From Oscheius dolichura (lineage: Eukaryota > Nematoda > Chromadorea > Rhabditida > Rhabditidae), in assembly GCA_932521035.1 (NCBI GenBank), contig OW051494.1, forward strand, positions 1,226,001 through 1,290,000: a stretch of 64,000 bases of DNA, given 5' to 3'. The notes beneath the pieces are model-generated. The model was not told the DNA's origin. It saw nothing but the letters and a program-made list of their open reading frames with translations, and did no database searches. The translations under genes were made by a program, and so were the position numbers. This document shows positions 22,400 through 34,879 of the stretch, in pieces (positions within the stretch are counted from its first letter, which is position 1; each line of letters starts with the position of its first letter).

Positions 22400-25300
22400 A
22401 TGGGTGCATTTGCCCAACTGCGGCTATTATTATGGAAAAATTTACTACAACAAATCCGTTCACCATGGTTTACTCTGATGGAATTTCTTGTTCCATTATT
22501 TCTAGTTGGAATTAGTTTTGGACTGATGATTGGGGTCAGTTTAGGCGGGAAATTTGAATTTTCGACTAAAATTTGTCAAATTGCCCGATTTTTGGGATTT
22601 TTATGGGAAATTTATGATTTCTACGGTAAAATAAGTAATAAAGACTGTTTCAGTTGAGAGGAACCTTTGAAAAAAGTCATAATATAACGTGGTATCAGCC
22701 GTGGCCGGTGATGGGCAGCGCCTATGATGTAATTATGCCGACCAACGTCAGTAAACCTACAGTAAGTTCTCTGTTTTTTTTTCGTTTTTTACGGAAAATT
22801 AATGGGCGGAACTGCTTATTCACCCTTTTTCTTGTAAATAACGGAGTCTAAAAATGACGATAAGACTCGTCATAAAGAGCCCATAAGCTTTTATCGCGGT
22901 TTCACCCCCCAGCAGCAGAAAGTCGCCAAAAAAAATATAGTCTGCTCTTCAGAACTTCGGGACTTCAGAATCAACTTGAGGACAGATAAAAGTAGAGCAT
23001 TTTTAACTCCAAAAAAGCAGAAAAGATTAGGAAAAATGCCTTGAAAGAACTGTTTTTATGGGATAAACCGGGACCGTGTCCAATTGATCCCCGCGAGAAC
23101 CATTTGCCGGGAATTTGGCCCCCAGTGAGACTATTGCAAGACGCTTTTTTCCTATTGGGAAACTTTCCTGGTTCGGGAGACTATATTGTAGCTGACAACG
23201 AGGAAAATTTTCGACAACCACTTTTGCCACCCAACTTTTCCCAAAATCCTGAATCCAGGCCAAATTTGGGATGTTTTCCTCAATTTTTCGAGATTTTTTG
23301 GATTTTCCGGGTAAAAACCCGGCTATTTTTGAGTAAGGAACCCCAAAGTCGAGCCTAATCCGGAATCCGGATCTGGAGATTTCCTTTTGACTTGGGTCCA
23401 GTACGCAGACTTACCACCCAGACCTCCGTTACTCCAATAAACTTCCCCTTTTTCAGAGTGCCATGCTGGATTTTTCACCCTTTATTACTGGAAAACCGCT
23501 AACCTGCCAATTTTTGAACCTTACCAAGTTGTCGAGTGAACATTATTTGATCGGATTGGATGTTGCCTACTCCCCGAGAACTCCCATCACGGATCAGATT
23601 ATGAAAACCGTCGAGGTGGGAAATTTATAAGTAGAGAAGAGGGAAAATGGATAAATTTTAGAGAAGATACACCCAGACGGATTTATTACATCCTCTGATG
23701 GTTGGAGAACATTTCACCCATCAGCACATTTTCAATGTCTCCGCCAATTTGACTGACCTCAAATTGGACATGGAAAGCAAAGTTAGGGGTAGGGTTCTTC
23801 ACTTTATTTCGACTAAACCTTGCCATGACACTGTAGAGAATCTTTTTATTTTAATCTTACCATTTCAATGGAAATTAACTCTTCTCCCCTTTCAGGATTC
23901 GATACGGAAGAAGCAATGGTTGACTACATGGTCAATTCCTTTGCCAGCCAATGTGGGAATCCACTTCTGGGTAAGATTTTTCCTTCTTTTGAAACCGTGG
24001 TGAGTCACCATTAGATTACCCAGAGCATGCCGGAAATGCCAGAAAATTGAGCGGCTAAAGAAACTGTCAGGGGCCGGGAAAGATTACGGTAAAATTCAAA
24101 GCACATGCCAAAATAGCTGCGGGCCCTCAAAAGCCAAGTTCAAAACGCTGGTTCGTTCAGTGCCATTGAATGGAATTTTAGGTCTCTGGCCGAAACACTC
24201 CCACCCTTTACACATTTATGAGCATTTCAAGTGATAAACATATTGCTCAGTCTTATTCAAACATTCTCATAATCTCCAACCCCCTCGTCCAATAGTTAGA
24301 AATCCTACTTTTTTTTCCAGCTGGGATAGTGTTTTCCGATGATGTCGCCTACAATTTGAATACTACCACCAATTTGACCTACACGATCCGGCTGTCTAAC
24401 ACAAATCGCCGACTTATTGTAAGTAGCTTATCATCCTTTCCATTTTTTTTTCTAATTTTTAGACATTCCAATCGTATGCCCCCTGGGATACGTCCCAACT
24501 GTTCAATATCCAACTAGTCAGCGGTCCGATTAACCCAACCAATGCGGATGGCGGTTACCCGGGCTATTGGAAAGAGGGCTTCATGACTGTCCAAAGAGCT
24601 GTTGATATCGCGATGAGGGACTATCTAACTCCAGAGAAAAATGGAACAGGCACTTTGATTTACGATTTATTGGTTGGTTTTTTGAGGCAAATTGTACTTC
24701 GCATGCCTCGCATGCCGCATGCCGCGTATACAACATAGGCAGGAAAAGTTACAAAAAGATAAAAGATTATTTTATTTAATTGTTCTTGATTCTCATGGTC
24801 TTGTTTCTATTACATCTTCGTCGCCTATTTTTTCTGAGCCGAAAACACAAAGAAAAACATGTAAAACATATATAAAACAGTAAAAATACAATCGGCATGA
24901 GAAGTGCAAACATGCGAAAGACAGTTTTTCAAAAAGAGCGCCTGACGCGGCATGCGGCATGCGGCATGCGAGGCATGCGAAGTACAATTTGCCGTTTTTT
25001 GATAAAATTTGGAAAAATCGCATTTTAGGTGGGAAGATTCCCCTTCCCGGCCTATTCAAATGAGATTATCGAAGTCGGCGCTCTGTTTACACCAGTGGTG
25101 GCTATTTTCTCCTTTATGACTAGTGTCGTCTATATTGTGAGGAGTATTGTAATGGAAAAGGAGAACAGATTAAAGGTATGGTTGGGAAAATACAAAATGT
25201 TGATGTTGAAAGGCGGAAAGGAGCCGAACCAGAAAGCTCGGTCCTCGATAGCCCGATCCCCTGCACCCGTAGAATCCCGGCAGGAGGATAATCTTTATTC

Positions 25301-27253
25301 AAAACTGTTACAAAACTGACTTTACGGGTGCAGGAGATCGGAGTATCGAGGGGGCGAACTGAATTAGAACAAACGAGGCGACCTTCGATTTCTCTACAAA
25401 AGGGGAGAATTATTACCCATGCTCATTGGAAAACTTTTTCCTCGTTCTATCCAAAATATAAAAATCCTTTTCTTTAATTCCGTCTTTTCCAGGAGTACAT
25501 GAGAGTTATGGGCTTGTCCCAATGGGTCCACTGGGTCGCTTACTTCGTCTCCAATTATATCAAACTTATTGTCTCTGTCATTGTCATCACCATCCTAATG
25601 CACATCGTTACTCCAAAGTGAGTGTCCATCCTACTTTTTCCCCACAGTAATCCTTTTCTAGATCAGATGCTACAGTAATCTTTGTCTTCTTCCTGTTGTA
25701 CGCCTACAATGTGCTGTATTTTGCCTTTGCTGTTTCCACTTTTATGCAATCTGGTAAGGGTCTTCATTTGATGCTCAGGGAGATCTACGCAGCTAAAATG
25801 AGTATTGAAGAAGAATTGGAGCATTTTCAGGGACTGCCGGTACTTTGGTAGCTACCATGGGTTGGATGCTCTTATACTTTTGGTACGCCTTCTTCAATGG
25901 CTTGGATTTCCAGCAGCCGTTCTCTTTCGGAGTTCGGATGGTAAATTGCCTCAATCCGGACGTGGCCCTGGCTTTTGGGCTGGATCTCATCGCCCAGTAT
26001 GAAACACAATGTCAGTCACTTTAAACGAAACCCACAAAGCGGGATTTTAGCGGATGGAATTCATTGGAACAAATTGTTTACCCGAACCTCCCCGGACCAG
26101 AAAATCACCTTGGGACATTGTTTTATAATGCTGGTTGTGGATGGAATTTATCTGATGATATTTACCTGGTACGTGGAGGCAGTCTATCCGGGAGGAGAGG
26201 GGGTACCACAGAAGCTGTACTTCTTTATCCAGGTGGGTTAAGCTACCGTAATCCTTCTTTAAACAAGACCCCTTTTGGTCCCTTACGAAAAATGCCGCGC
26301 ACCGTTCTCTGGGCCTCTCTTCGCGATAAAAGCGGCGCCCTCCCACATAAACTATCGACCACAGTGCCACTGACACAAGGCGCTCCGTTTAGGGACACTT
26401 CAGACCTTTTCTCTACGTCTGAGGTGTGTTCTCAATCGCATTGGAGAGTCATATATACTTGCCAGCCTGGCCTCCCTTTCTTCGGAAAGGAATGAGACCT
26501 GAACATGCCATAATTTTTGAAGTCCCCTAATACTAGTTCGGGGCGATAGAGGAACACCCGTTTTATTGGTTGTGGATCAATTCTGGGAGGGGATTGGCTA
26601 AATAAAGGAGCAGTCCCGGAGAACAGTAGTAAGGCGGGCTTTCTCTGCTCTCTCCTCGCGATAGAAACGGCATTCGCCCGCATAAACTATCGGCCGTTGA
26701 ACCATAACTATATGCCGATCGGCTCCGTGACAATTCGGTCCTGAGCCGACTGATTGGGACATGCATATATCATGACCCCCTTAATACCGACACCGGCCTC
26801 TCCTTTTTTCGGAAAGGAATGAGAGCCATGGTCAATTTTTGAAGTCCCCTAATACTAGTTTGGGGCGAATAAAGGGAACCCCCAATTTTTCAGCAGTAGG
26901 TGCGATTTTGCCTCCCTTGACCTTGAAAGCTACAGAAAGAGGTTGCTTTTCTCTGCACCTCTCCTCGCGATGGAAAAGGCATTCACCCGCATAAACTATC
27001 GGCCATAGGGACACACTCCTATGCTGATCAGATCCTTGGCTATTCAGCAGTTGCCCCGCCGGAAGGTGCATATATCGCTTGCCATTGAGGGACTCTCCTA
27101 TAGAAGAGGAATGAGACCTTGGCCTAATATAGCAAATTTTTGAAGAGCCCTAATAGGGGCGATAGAGGAAACTCATGTTTTTAAAATGGAAAAGGTAAAA
27201 CATGGAACAAAGGTAGCAAAAAAAGCAAAAATATTTCGCTCCCGGGTGGGCTC

Positions 27254-27289
<36 letters not shown>

Positions 27290-30200
27290 GCCTATTGCGC
27301 CACGGAAGCACATATCCCTCTCTCAATGTAGTGCCAGACGATCGGGAAAACCCTCCTCCATTTCCAGCCGTCATATTGGTTTCCACACAGTGTAGCCAAG
27401 CGGACACCCTTCGAACTGCAAATGCCCTCTGGAAGAATTCTTTCCGAAGAAGGTTTCGCCAAAATTGAACCAGAACCGACAGATTTAAAGGTATTATCGG
27501 CCTAATTTCCCGTCAAGACCAGTTTTCAGGTTACTGTAAACATAGTCAATCTATGCAAGACCTATGGTACTTCATTCTTTAAAAAATGCTTCGATTGTAA
27601 ATTCGGAAAAGAGCACGAGAAGAAAGCTGTAGATCGGCTGAATTTAAAACTCTTCGAAGGACAAATAACCGCCCTTTTGGGTCATAACGGCGCCGGGAAG
27701 AGTACCACCTTCAGTATGTTGACAGGAGTCAGTGGGCCGTCGGCGGGGACAGCGTATATTGACGATTTCGACATCAGGACCTCGTTGCCGGCTATTAGAA
27801 AGAGGATGGGACTCTGCCCACAGTATAATATCCTCTTCTCGTCGCTGACAGTAATGGAACACCTGGAATTCTTCTGCAAATTGAAGGTGAGCAAGCTACT
27901 TACGGGGGTTTTTCCTCATTTGATCCCAAATCTATTCCCTCACTAGCGGTTTTGTCCTTTTTATGGTAAATATGCCTGTTAACAATTACAGTACACCAGA
28001 TCTATTGCACCGAAAAAGCGCAAACCGGACGCACTTCTCCCAAAAATGCGCCTTACTGACGCCGACCCAGTTTGCCGCCATAATATGACCCCGAAACTCT
28101 ATATCTCCCATTATATGAACATATTTTTACTTTCCAGGGAAGACAATGGAGTGTTAAAGAAGCCCTAGACATTTTAAACCGACTCAATGTAGAATTCAAA
28201 GCCCATTCCCGAGCGGGAAGTCTCTCCGGCGGTCAAAAGAGGAAGCTCTCTCTGGCTATAGCTCTCATCGGTGGTTCTGAGGTGATTTCCTTCATTTTAG
28301 TTCTCCATTTTTTTCATTTTAAGATAGTCATGCTGGACGAACCAACCTCGGGAATGGATCCCGGCGCTCGTCACGAGACCTGGACCCTTTTGCAGTCGGA
28401 GAAGAGCCGAAGGACAATCCTGTTGACAACCCATTTCATGGAAGAAGCCGACCTATTGGGAGATAGGATAGCCATAATGGCTCATGGACAGCTACAGTGC
28501 GCGGGGAGTGGAATGTTCTTGAAGGGGCAATACGGTAATTCAAGGGAGAATCGACGCTAATTCTAGAAATTCAGGGTCTGGTTACCATCTTACCGTAGTC
28601 TACAGTAACCACAATTCTGAATCCTCTTCTTCTGACGTCGAGGGAACCTACCAGTTGATAAAGTCCCACGCTCCGGATGCTATAATGGAGTCCATCGTCG
28701 GGCAAGAGGGAACTTTCATCATATCTCATACTCACCGGCCGATGTACGTCGTTTTTAGACCTTTAAATCGTACTTTTCACATTAAAAACGGTTGTGGAAA
28801 GCGGGAAATTTCCAGATTCCCCCGGCTATTCAAAGATTTGGAGCAGAACCAGACCAGACTGGGAATAACGTCCTTCGGAGTGTCGATCACCACAATGGAA
28901 GAAGTTTTCCTAAAAGTGGGAGACATAGCAGAAGAAAGATATCATTTGGAAGTCCATGGAGAGGAAATTGTAGCCGGGGAGGATGCTGAATTGAAGAGAG
29001 GCGACCCCGTTTTGAACAGTGGGTCTTTTTGGTTATAAAATGGGTTGCGGAAGGCTATTCCGGGATTTTTATCCCCCAGATAATCAGTTTCTACCTTGCT
29101 GCTACTGGGTTACTGTAGAAATACCCAGTGTTATGTAGCAGGTCCTGGGATAACCACCTTCTACCGTGAAGGATCCTCTCAAAATGGAGTAAACCCCCGC
29201 ACATTCGTTTCTAGCTCATAGCTGCTCGAATTTTTCAAACTTCTTCGATTTTGACATTTCTTTAAAGGACTAACAATGCTAAATATATCAATAATTGTAG
29301 TCATTTGATCCCGCAATGAATACATGCCTTTATTCCAGAAAAAGAGGCGCTGCGAGACCTAAAGGTACAGAAGTTTCATGACCAAACTGTTCCAGTAAAA
29401 GAAAAGCAAGAAATCCCACTTTTTAGAATTGCGGATGACTAGACAACTTGACGGATTTGCTTATTACTGGCAGCATGTGAAGGCTATGTTCATCAAGAGG
29501 ACCATATATTTCACCAGGAAATGGTCCCAATTCATACCGCAGTTACTCTTCCCCGTGAGTTTTATTTCGGGTTTCCAATTTACATTTTTAATGATTCTAA
29601 GGTCTAAAACATTTTTCCTCTCTCTAAAGGTCTAAAATATTTTATTAGAGTAATCCAATCATTAAAAAATGACCAACTTGTCCTTTCAGATCGCTTTCCT
29701 GGCCCTGATGACCTGGTCCTCAACTACCGTACCCACAGCCAAAGAACAGCCGCCATTGACCTTTTCCCTAGATATTTTTTCCGGGAAAGATGGTAAAGGC
29801 TACCTGCCCACCGCTCAAAATGACACATTGACCGGGATCAACCTTGTCGAGTAGGTTTCCCCCACAATTTCCCTCATTCCCCCATTTAGTTGGGTCAATC
29901 AGACTAAGCAACGACTAGGCGCACCAGGCGATGTGGAAGTTCAACCGGTTGGAAATCTATCCACCTGGGTCCTGGACAGAATTAACCAGGTACTGTAACA
30001 ATCCTATTTTTATAAAAGAAATGGCTATTCCCAGGTTGGATCCCGGACTTTTGGCCTTCATTACCCGCTGGGATTCGAGATGTTTAGTCTTCTTCCCTCC
30101 TATTTGCCTGGTTTCAATTTGGTTGAAAAACCTTTACGAGGTGGGTTAGGGGAGCAAAAATTACAGTAACCGGGTTAAAGTATCGTTTGGATCCTGTAAA

Positions 30201-33200
30201 ACTATTCAATTTTTGCTCTTGGGTCCCGTGGCGAAGAGACAAAAGCTTCTTTTAATCATGATAGAACAATCTGTTCCTCCCCGTCTGGCGCCCCGAACTA
30301 GTATTAGGGGACTTCAAAAATTGCTGGTCTACTGGTCTCATTCCTTTCCGGCGAAAGGAGAGTTCAGACCAGCCATTTTATATCGGGAAGTATAATTGAG
30401 TGGGCTCGGATTGTCGGGGATCGGGGCCGGCTATTGTTCTCCTCTGACTGCCGACTTTTTATCCGGGTGGAGGGATATTCCCTTGAGCTGGGAGACGCAA
30501 AGAAAATCCTTTATAGGGTCGTTTTTATGGGCCCGACTGGGAAAATATCTATCCTCACTTTCTTCCCACTTCCAACTTTCTAATTTTTTTTAAAATATGG
30601 GCTAAAAAAGCTGGTTGCTGTAGCTGAAACCATTCCGCTTCGTATTTTAGAACTGGCTGTCTAACTGTGGCTCTCCTTTTCAGCGTATTTCAACAATTTC
30701 GGCACTACCACCCCGCCACTGTCAATAGTTCTTTCGGATTCTATTCTTCTCACCAATTCCCTTGGCAAGAATTACTCCCTAACAGTCGTGAACCACCCTC
30801 TCCCGCCGTCGTCTCAAGACACCTTGAAGAATAAAAATTTGGCCAGTGGATCGGCATTTCTCATCGCTTATGCCATTATCGTCTCTATGGCTATGGTCAT
30901 CGCGGGAAATGCGTCATTCTTGATTCGGGAACGGCAAAAGAAGAGCAAACACATGCAGGTAAGGTTCATTCCTACGGAAATAACATCTTTACACCTTGTA
31001 AACAGAATACAAAGGAAATTTAGATGCTCTCCGGTCTTCGACCCTGGATGTACTGGTCGACGGCCTTCGTCTGGGATGTGGTTTGGTATCTTCTTCGCGT
31101 GGGACTATTCATAGCCGTATTTTTCATCTTCAACATCAAGGTTTGCCCCCTCTTTCCTATAAAAATTAAGAGAAACGGTATTTAGCAATATACAGACAGC
31201 CCGGGAACAGTCTGGATCCTGATCCTTTGTATGGTTCTCTATGGATGGACAACAATACCCAATACTTATTGGTTCAGTTTTGGCTTTACCTCGGCGCCGA
31301 AAGGATTTACCCTGATTGTCATGTATCATATAATTACTGGTAAGTTTTTTAAAATGAAATTTATGAGAGCCAAAAGATTCCAAAAAAATAGGATTACCGT
31401 ATATTTGATTCCCCCTTCCTATCATTTTTGCTCAAAAGTTCCCGCGCGGAATGTTTTGCGACCCGGTAACCTTATTTTTTTCTGGAAAAACATTTACTAT
31501 AGAAGGTTGAGTTCGTAAATCATCAAATGTAGAAAAAATATATAGAAAAAAATTAGCATACAAAAGCGAAAAGGAGAAAAGAGCCGCTGCACCCGTAAAG
31601 TCTCGGCAGCCAAACGAAAGGTCCCTATATAATCAATCGGACCTTCCTTATGTTTGCCGGTAGGGCAACCTACCCGGCATTATATCAGTAATATTATATA
31701 TTGTAGTGTATTCTTGGCTATTATTAGATTATGTAGGCAGCCTCATATTTTTTCGTACTTTTTTCTAAAAGGGCAGCGCCACAATTGGCTCAAATTGGCC
31801 GTAACACTGCCGTAATCGCGCTCTAGGGTTAAAAAAACTTCATTACAAACTTGAATAACCACTTATTTTTTCCAGGAATGATCGGTGAGATAGCGATCCC
31901 CATCATCCAGCAGACCTCAACCCTTGACGTTGCCTATACCGTCAGTGTGATCCTCTCCTTCCTCTTTCCGACCTTCAGCCTCGCCAATATCTTTGTCCAA
32001 GTTTACAATAACGAGATGGCTCGAATAGCCTGTAGCAATATCAACTGTACCAATCCCTTCATGAAGAACGCTATTCAATGTTGTGGGACCCCTGATGGTA
32101 GGAGTTTTTGGGCCCTGAAGCGAAAAGAATTTTATTTTAGAAATGGCGTATACCCACAACATTATGGGAGATCGCTCAAAGTTGGGAATCTTCTATCCTA
32201 TCATCTTCTTTGCTGGACAGGGATTCTTCTACTGGTTTTTGACCATAGCACAAGAATTGGGATGGGTCTCTTCTCTCTTTGATGGGATAATGAATTGCTT
32301 TACTGGACAGGCACGGCCCAAGAAGGCCAAGGTTGCGGATTCGGTTAGTTACAGTAAGAAATTTCGAGAGTAGCCGGGAGTGTCGGGTGTTTGTGTCCGT
32401 ATCTCGGCTATTAATTGGTCAATTTCAAAAATTCAAAAAACCTACTTGGAGAGCACATCAAGACGAGTCGAATGAACCCTGTTACATCTCAACAGCCTCA
32501 ACCAAAAATCTGTAACCCCACAAACTTTGACTGAGGATATGCTACATAACGCGGCGCGCCCAAAAACGCGAAATTGGGAGCTCTGCTCATGTATGACAGT
32601 AGCGACAGAAGATAAAGATCCTTCAGACCCTGGATAAGCTCCAACGCTGGTCGTTGGATGAAGGAAAGCTGATAGAAAGTGACGGTATAGAAGACAGCGA
32701 TGTGATAGCCGAAAAGTCAAAAGTGAACCAGATGCTCGAGACGGAATGCGCATTGATGGCTAGAAATTTAAAGAAACGGTTGGTTTTTTTGTTGCTCTTT
32801 TTGGGAAATTAACGGCACGCTCTGGGGGTTTCCCTAGACTTCAGTTCCTCTAATTCCTCTCTTTTCCAGATACGGTAACTTTGAAGCCGTCAAGGGCGTC
32901 AATTTCCACGTGAATATTGGCGACTGTTTCGGCCTGCTGGGTATCAATGGAGCCGGGAAGACGACCACCTTCCAAATGCTCACCGGAGAGAATAAAGTCT
33001 CCGAGGGGGATGCCTTTATCAAGGGATGGAGTGTTCGCTACAATTGGAGAGAAGCCGGCGCCAATATTGGCTATTGTCCACAATTCGACGCTGTTATTAA
33101 AGAAATGAGCGGAGAGGAAACGCTGTACATGTTCGCCAGGATTAGGGGAATTTATCCGGAAGACATCCCGGAGAAGGTGGACGCCGTAATCAAGGCCATT

Positions 33201-34352
33201 GGAATTGGGATGTACGCCAAGAGGCAGATTAAAACCTACAGGTAAAGGAACGATTATATTTTCTGATCCTATCACAGTCTTTAACTGAGTATTAAACGTG
33301 GTACGCAGCTAAAATTCGAGCCCCTTTAGTCCTCAGCCAAGGTGGAATAACGGAAGAACCCCTAAACAAGTTGGCCACCCTCTTCCAGCCCTATCTCGGA
33401 TATTAAACGATTCCCAGCCGTTTTACCTATTTCTACGCAGCGAAATCATTCAAATTAACACGTTTAATAAGCAGTTTAAAAAAAGAAACCCCTTTAAAAT
33501 GAATGCTAATGAAAGTATTTTTCAGTGGTGGTAACAAGCGCCGCCTATCGCTGGGCATAGCCCTAATCGGTCTCCCAGATGTCCTGTTGCTTGACGAGCC
33601 AACAACTGGTGTCGACCCGAAAGCCCGGAGAATTATTTGGAATATTTTATCAAGAGTACGAGAATTGGGAACAGCGCTGGTCTTGACATCACATAGTATG
33701 GACGAATGTGAAGCGCTCTGCACAGAACTGGCTATTATGGTTTATGGTGGGCTTTTTACGAATGATTACTGTAGTTTAAAAGAATCATATTTTATGGGGT
33801 CGGCCGCTGGGAAGATTCTCTTCACAAAAATCGGGCAATTTGGCTTTATTTTAATCGGTTTTCAGGAAAATTCCGCTGCTACGGTAGCTGTCAACACATA
33901 AAGAGTCGCTACGGCGCGGGGTATACCCTCCTCATCCGATTAAAGGACCCATTAGACGCTCAGGAGGCGAAGAGGAGCATCTTCACTCTATATCCCAACG
34001 CCGTTTTAAAGGTACACCGTAAATTCCTCTCAAGACCCAAAATCTTTTAGGAAGAGCACGTCCTACAGCTGAATTTCGAGCTGCCCAAGTCAAATGGTCT
34101 CACCTGGTCGAATTTATTCGATTCCATTGAAAAGTTAGCGTTAAAAATGCAATTTGATGATTATTCACTGAGTCAGACGACATTGGAACAGGTTTTTTTC
34201 TGTTTAAAACATTAAAAAGAAGCTTTTTAAAGGTATTCTTGGAGTTTTCCCGCGACGCCGCGATGGGATTAAGACGACCAAGCCAGAAATTAAACGGAAT
34301 GAGTTTAGCCACGGACGAAGAGCAGCTGACTACGGATACTTTCAGATTTTAG
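22400..34352 (+). CDS. ABCA-type full transporter, 34 exons
   Basis: I could join 34 exons into 1,836 codons plus stop with every phase consistent. First exon 22400-22534 ([14 protein letters not shown], then a hydrophobic segment); last 34233-34352. Nucleotide-binding domain 1: Walker [10 protein letters not shown] at 27680-27706, signature LSGGQ at 28222-28236, Walker B VMLDE at 28327-28341, H-loop TTHF. Domain 2: Walker [10 protein letters not shown] at 32940-32966, signature YSGGN split by the 33242-33525 intron, Walker B VLLLDE at 33581-33598, H-loop TSHS. YSGGNKRR is usual for ABCA second domains. Two membrane domains flank extracellular loops (exons 2-7 and 21-24). ABCA proteins move lipids across membranes; nematode members include CED-7 (engulfment) and ABT proteins, and I cannot tell which this is. 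The weakest junctions are exons 18-20 (29018-29427), where the only phase-consistent choice uses a poor donor at 29023. AATAAA at 34428. Confidence 0.9.
24677..25002. mobile_element. MULE-like foldback MITE with perfect 9-bp target duplication
   Basis: The element spans 24686-24993 (308 bp). It begins GGCAAATTGTACTTCGCATG and ends with the exact inverted partner, giving about 38 bp of near-perfect terminal inverted repeat that contains GCATGC several times. It is flanked on both sides by gttttttga (24677-24685 and 24994-25002), a perfect 9-bp target-site duplication, as for Mutator-like elements. No coding capacity. It lies in an intron of the ABCA gene. Confidence 0.85.
25243..25351. mobile_element. 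Foldback MITE copy 7, internally deleted
   Basis: Left arm cctcgatagcccgatcccc with cacccgtagaatcccggcag; shared centre up to gttacaaaactg, then straight into gactttacgggtgcag and gatcggagtatcgagg. About 30 bp of centre and the inner right arm are missing. In an intron of the ABCA gene. Confidence 0.87.
26270..27172. repeat. About 310-bp repeat in three tandem copies, in an ABCA intron
   Basis: Two landmark blocks recur in order. 'ctctcctcgcgat..aa..ggcattc.cccgcataaactatcggcc' starts near 26314, 26650 and 26958; 'ggaatgagacc.....aatttttgaag(t)cccctaat' starts near 26490, 26817 and 27108. Spacing is about 290-335 bp. A relative of the second block lies inverted at 30222-30380 in a later intron of the same gene. 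The intron is 1,135 nt, the longest of the gene. Open frames inside (26047-26376, 26432-26683, 26832-27071 minus) come from the repeat. Confidence 0.8.
27237..27309 (-). tRNA. tRNA-Asn (GTT), nested in an ABCA intron
   Basis: Reading the minus strand: acceptor stem GCTTCCG pairs with CGGGAGC, anticodon arm CGGCTGTTAACCG with anticodon GTT, T-arm GTTCGAGCC, discriminator G. 73 nt. Downstream on its own strand a T5 run (atatttttgc) can end pol III transcription. It is antisense to the host ABCA gene. The D-loop is one base shorter than in many tRNA-Asn. A second identical gene is at 48912-48984. Confidence 0.93.
30222..30390. repeat. Inverted relative of the 26-27 kb repeat
   Basis: Read on the minus strand: cggaaaggaatgagaccagt, then aatttttgaagtcccctaat and actagttcggggcg, as in the units at 26484 and 26808. 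Single copy, in the 30141-30683 intron of the ABCA gene. Confidence 0.75.
31585..31670. mobile_element. Foldback MITE copy 8, solo core joined to a new hairpin
   Basis: Contains cgctgcacccgtaaagtctcggcag, the left-arm core, but then ccaaacgaaaggtcc, a loop, and ggaccttccttatgtttgcc, an imperfect inverted pair not seen in other copies. No right arm. In an ABCA intron. A second small hairpin (ccggtagggcaacctacccgg) follows directly. Confidence 0.65.
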
Positions 34353-34879
34353 GGGTATTCTCATATTTATTGTATTGTTATTAATTATTATCGCTTCATA
34401 TCTTCATCGGGTTACTGTATTATGACAAATAAAACATTACAAATCTTGTAAAAACATAGCAGACATTTTAAAGAACCCGTCAAAAGCTGAAGAGGGGCTA
34501 CTGTAGCCGCGAAAAATGGGTTCTCGATCAGTAGAAAGATAACAAGGAAATGAATGAAAAACCATATATGAGAGGGGAAGAAAAGGCTTGCGATATGACT
34601 CAATGTTGTACAAGAAATAGGAAACGTCGAAAATGGAACGACGAAAAGACATACAAAGCAAGGAGAAAGATGTAAAATCAACTCATTATCCGTGTGATGA
34701 ACGAGAAGAAAGATCTGAAGATAATAGGGTAAATAAGTAATCTATTTCCATGTTGTTGAGGCGAGTTTTCGAATACAATAGGCAATATTCACCTCGACGA
34801 AGTGAGCTTGGCGTTACAATAACAACTTTTATACTCTCTTTATTAAAATCAAACGCTTTAAAACAACAGTATCTCTCAA
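34353..34879. other. 3' region between convergent genes
   Basis: Holds the ABCA 3' UTR (AATAAA 34428-34433) and the 3' flank of the minus-strand FTH-like gene. No gene or element seen. Confidence 0.55.

Noticed and set aside
23041-23358. Extra exon within ABCA intron 2
   Set aside because: Open for 105 codons but not needed for phase, and its residues do not resemble an ABCA extracellular loop more than chance.
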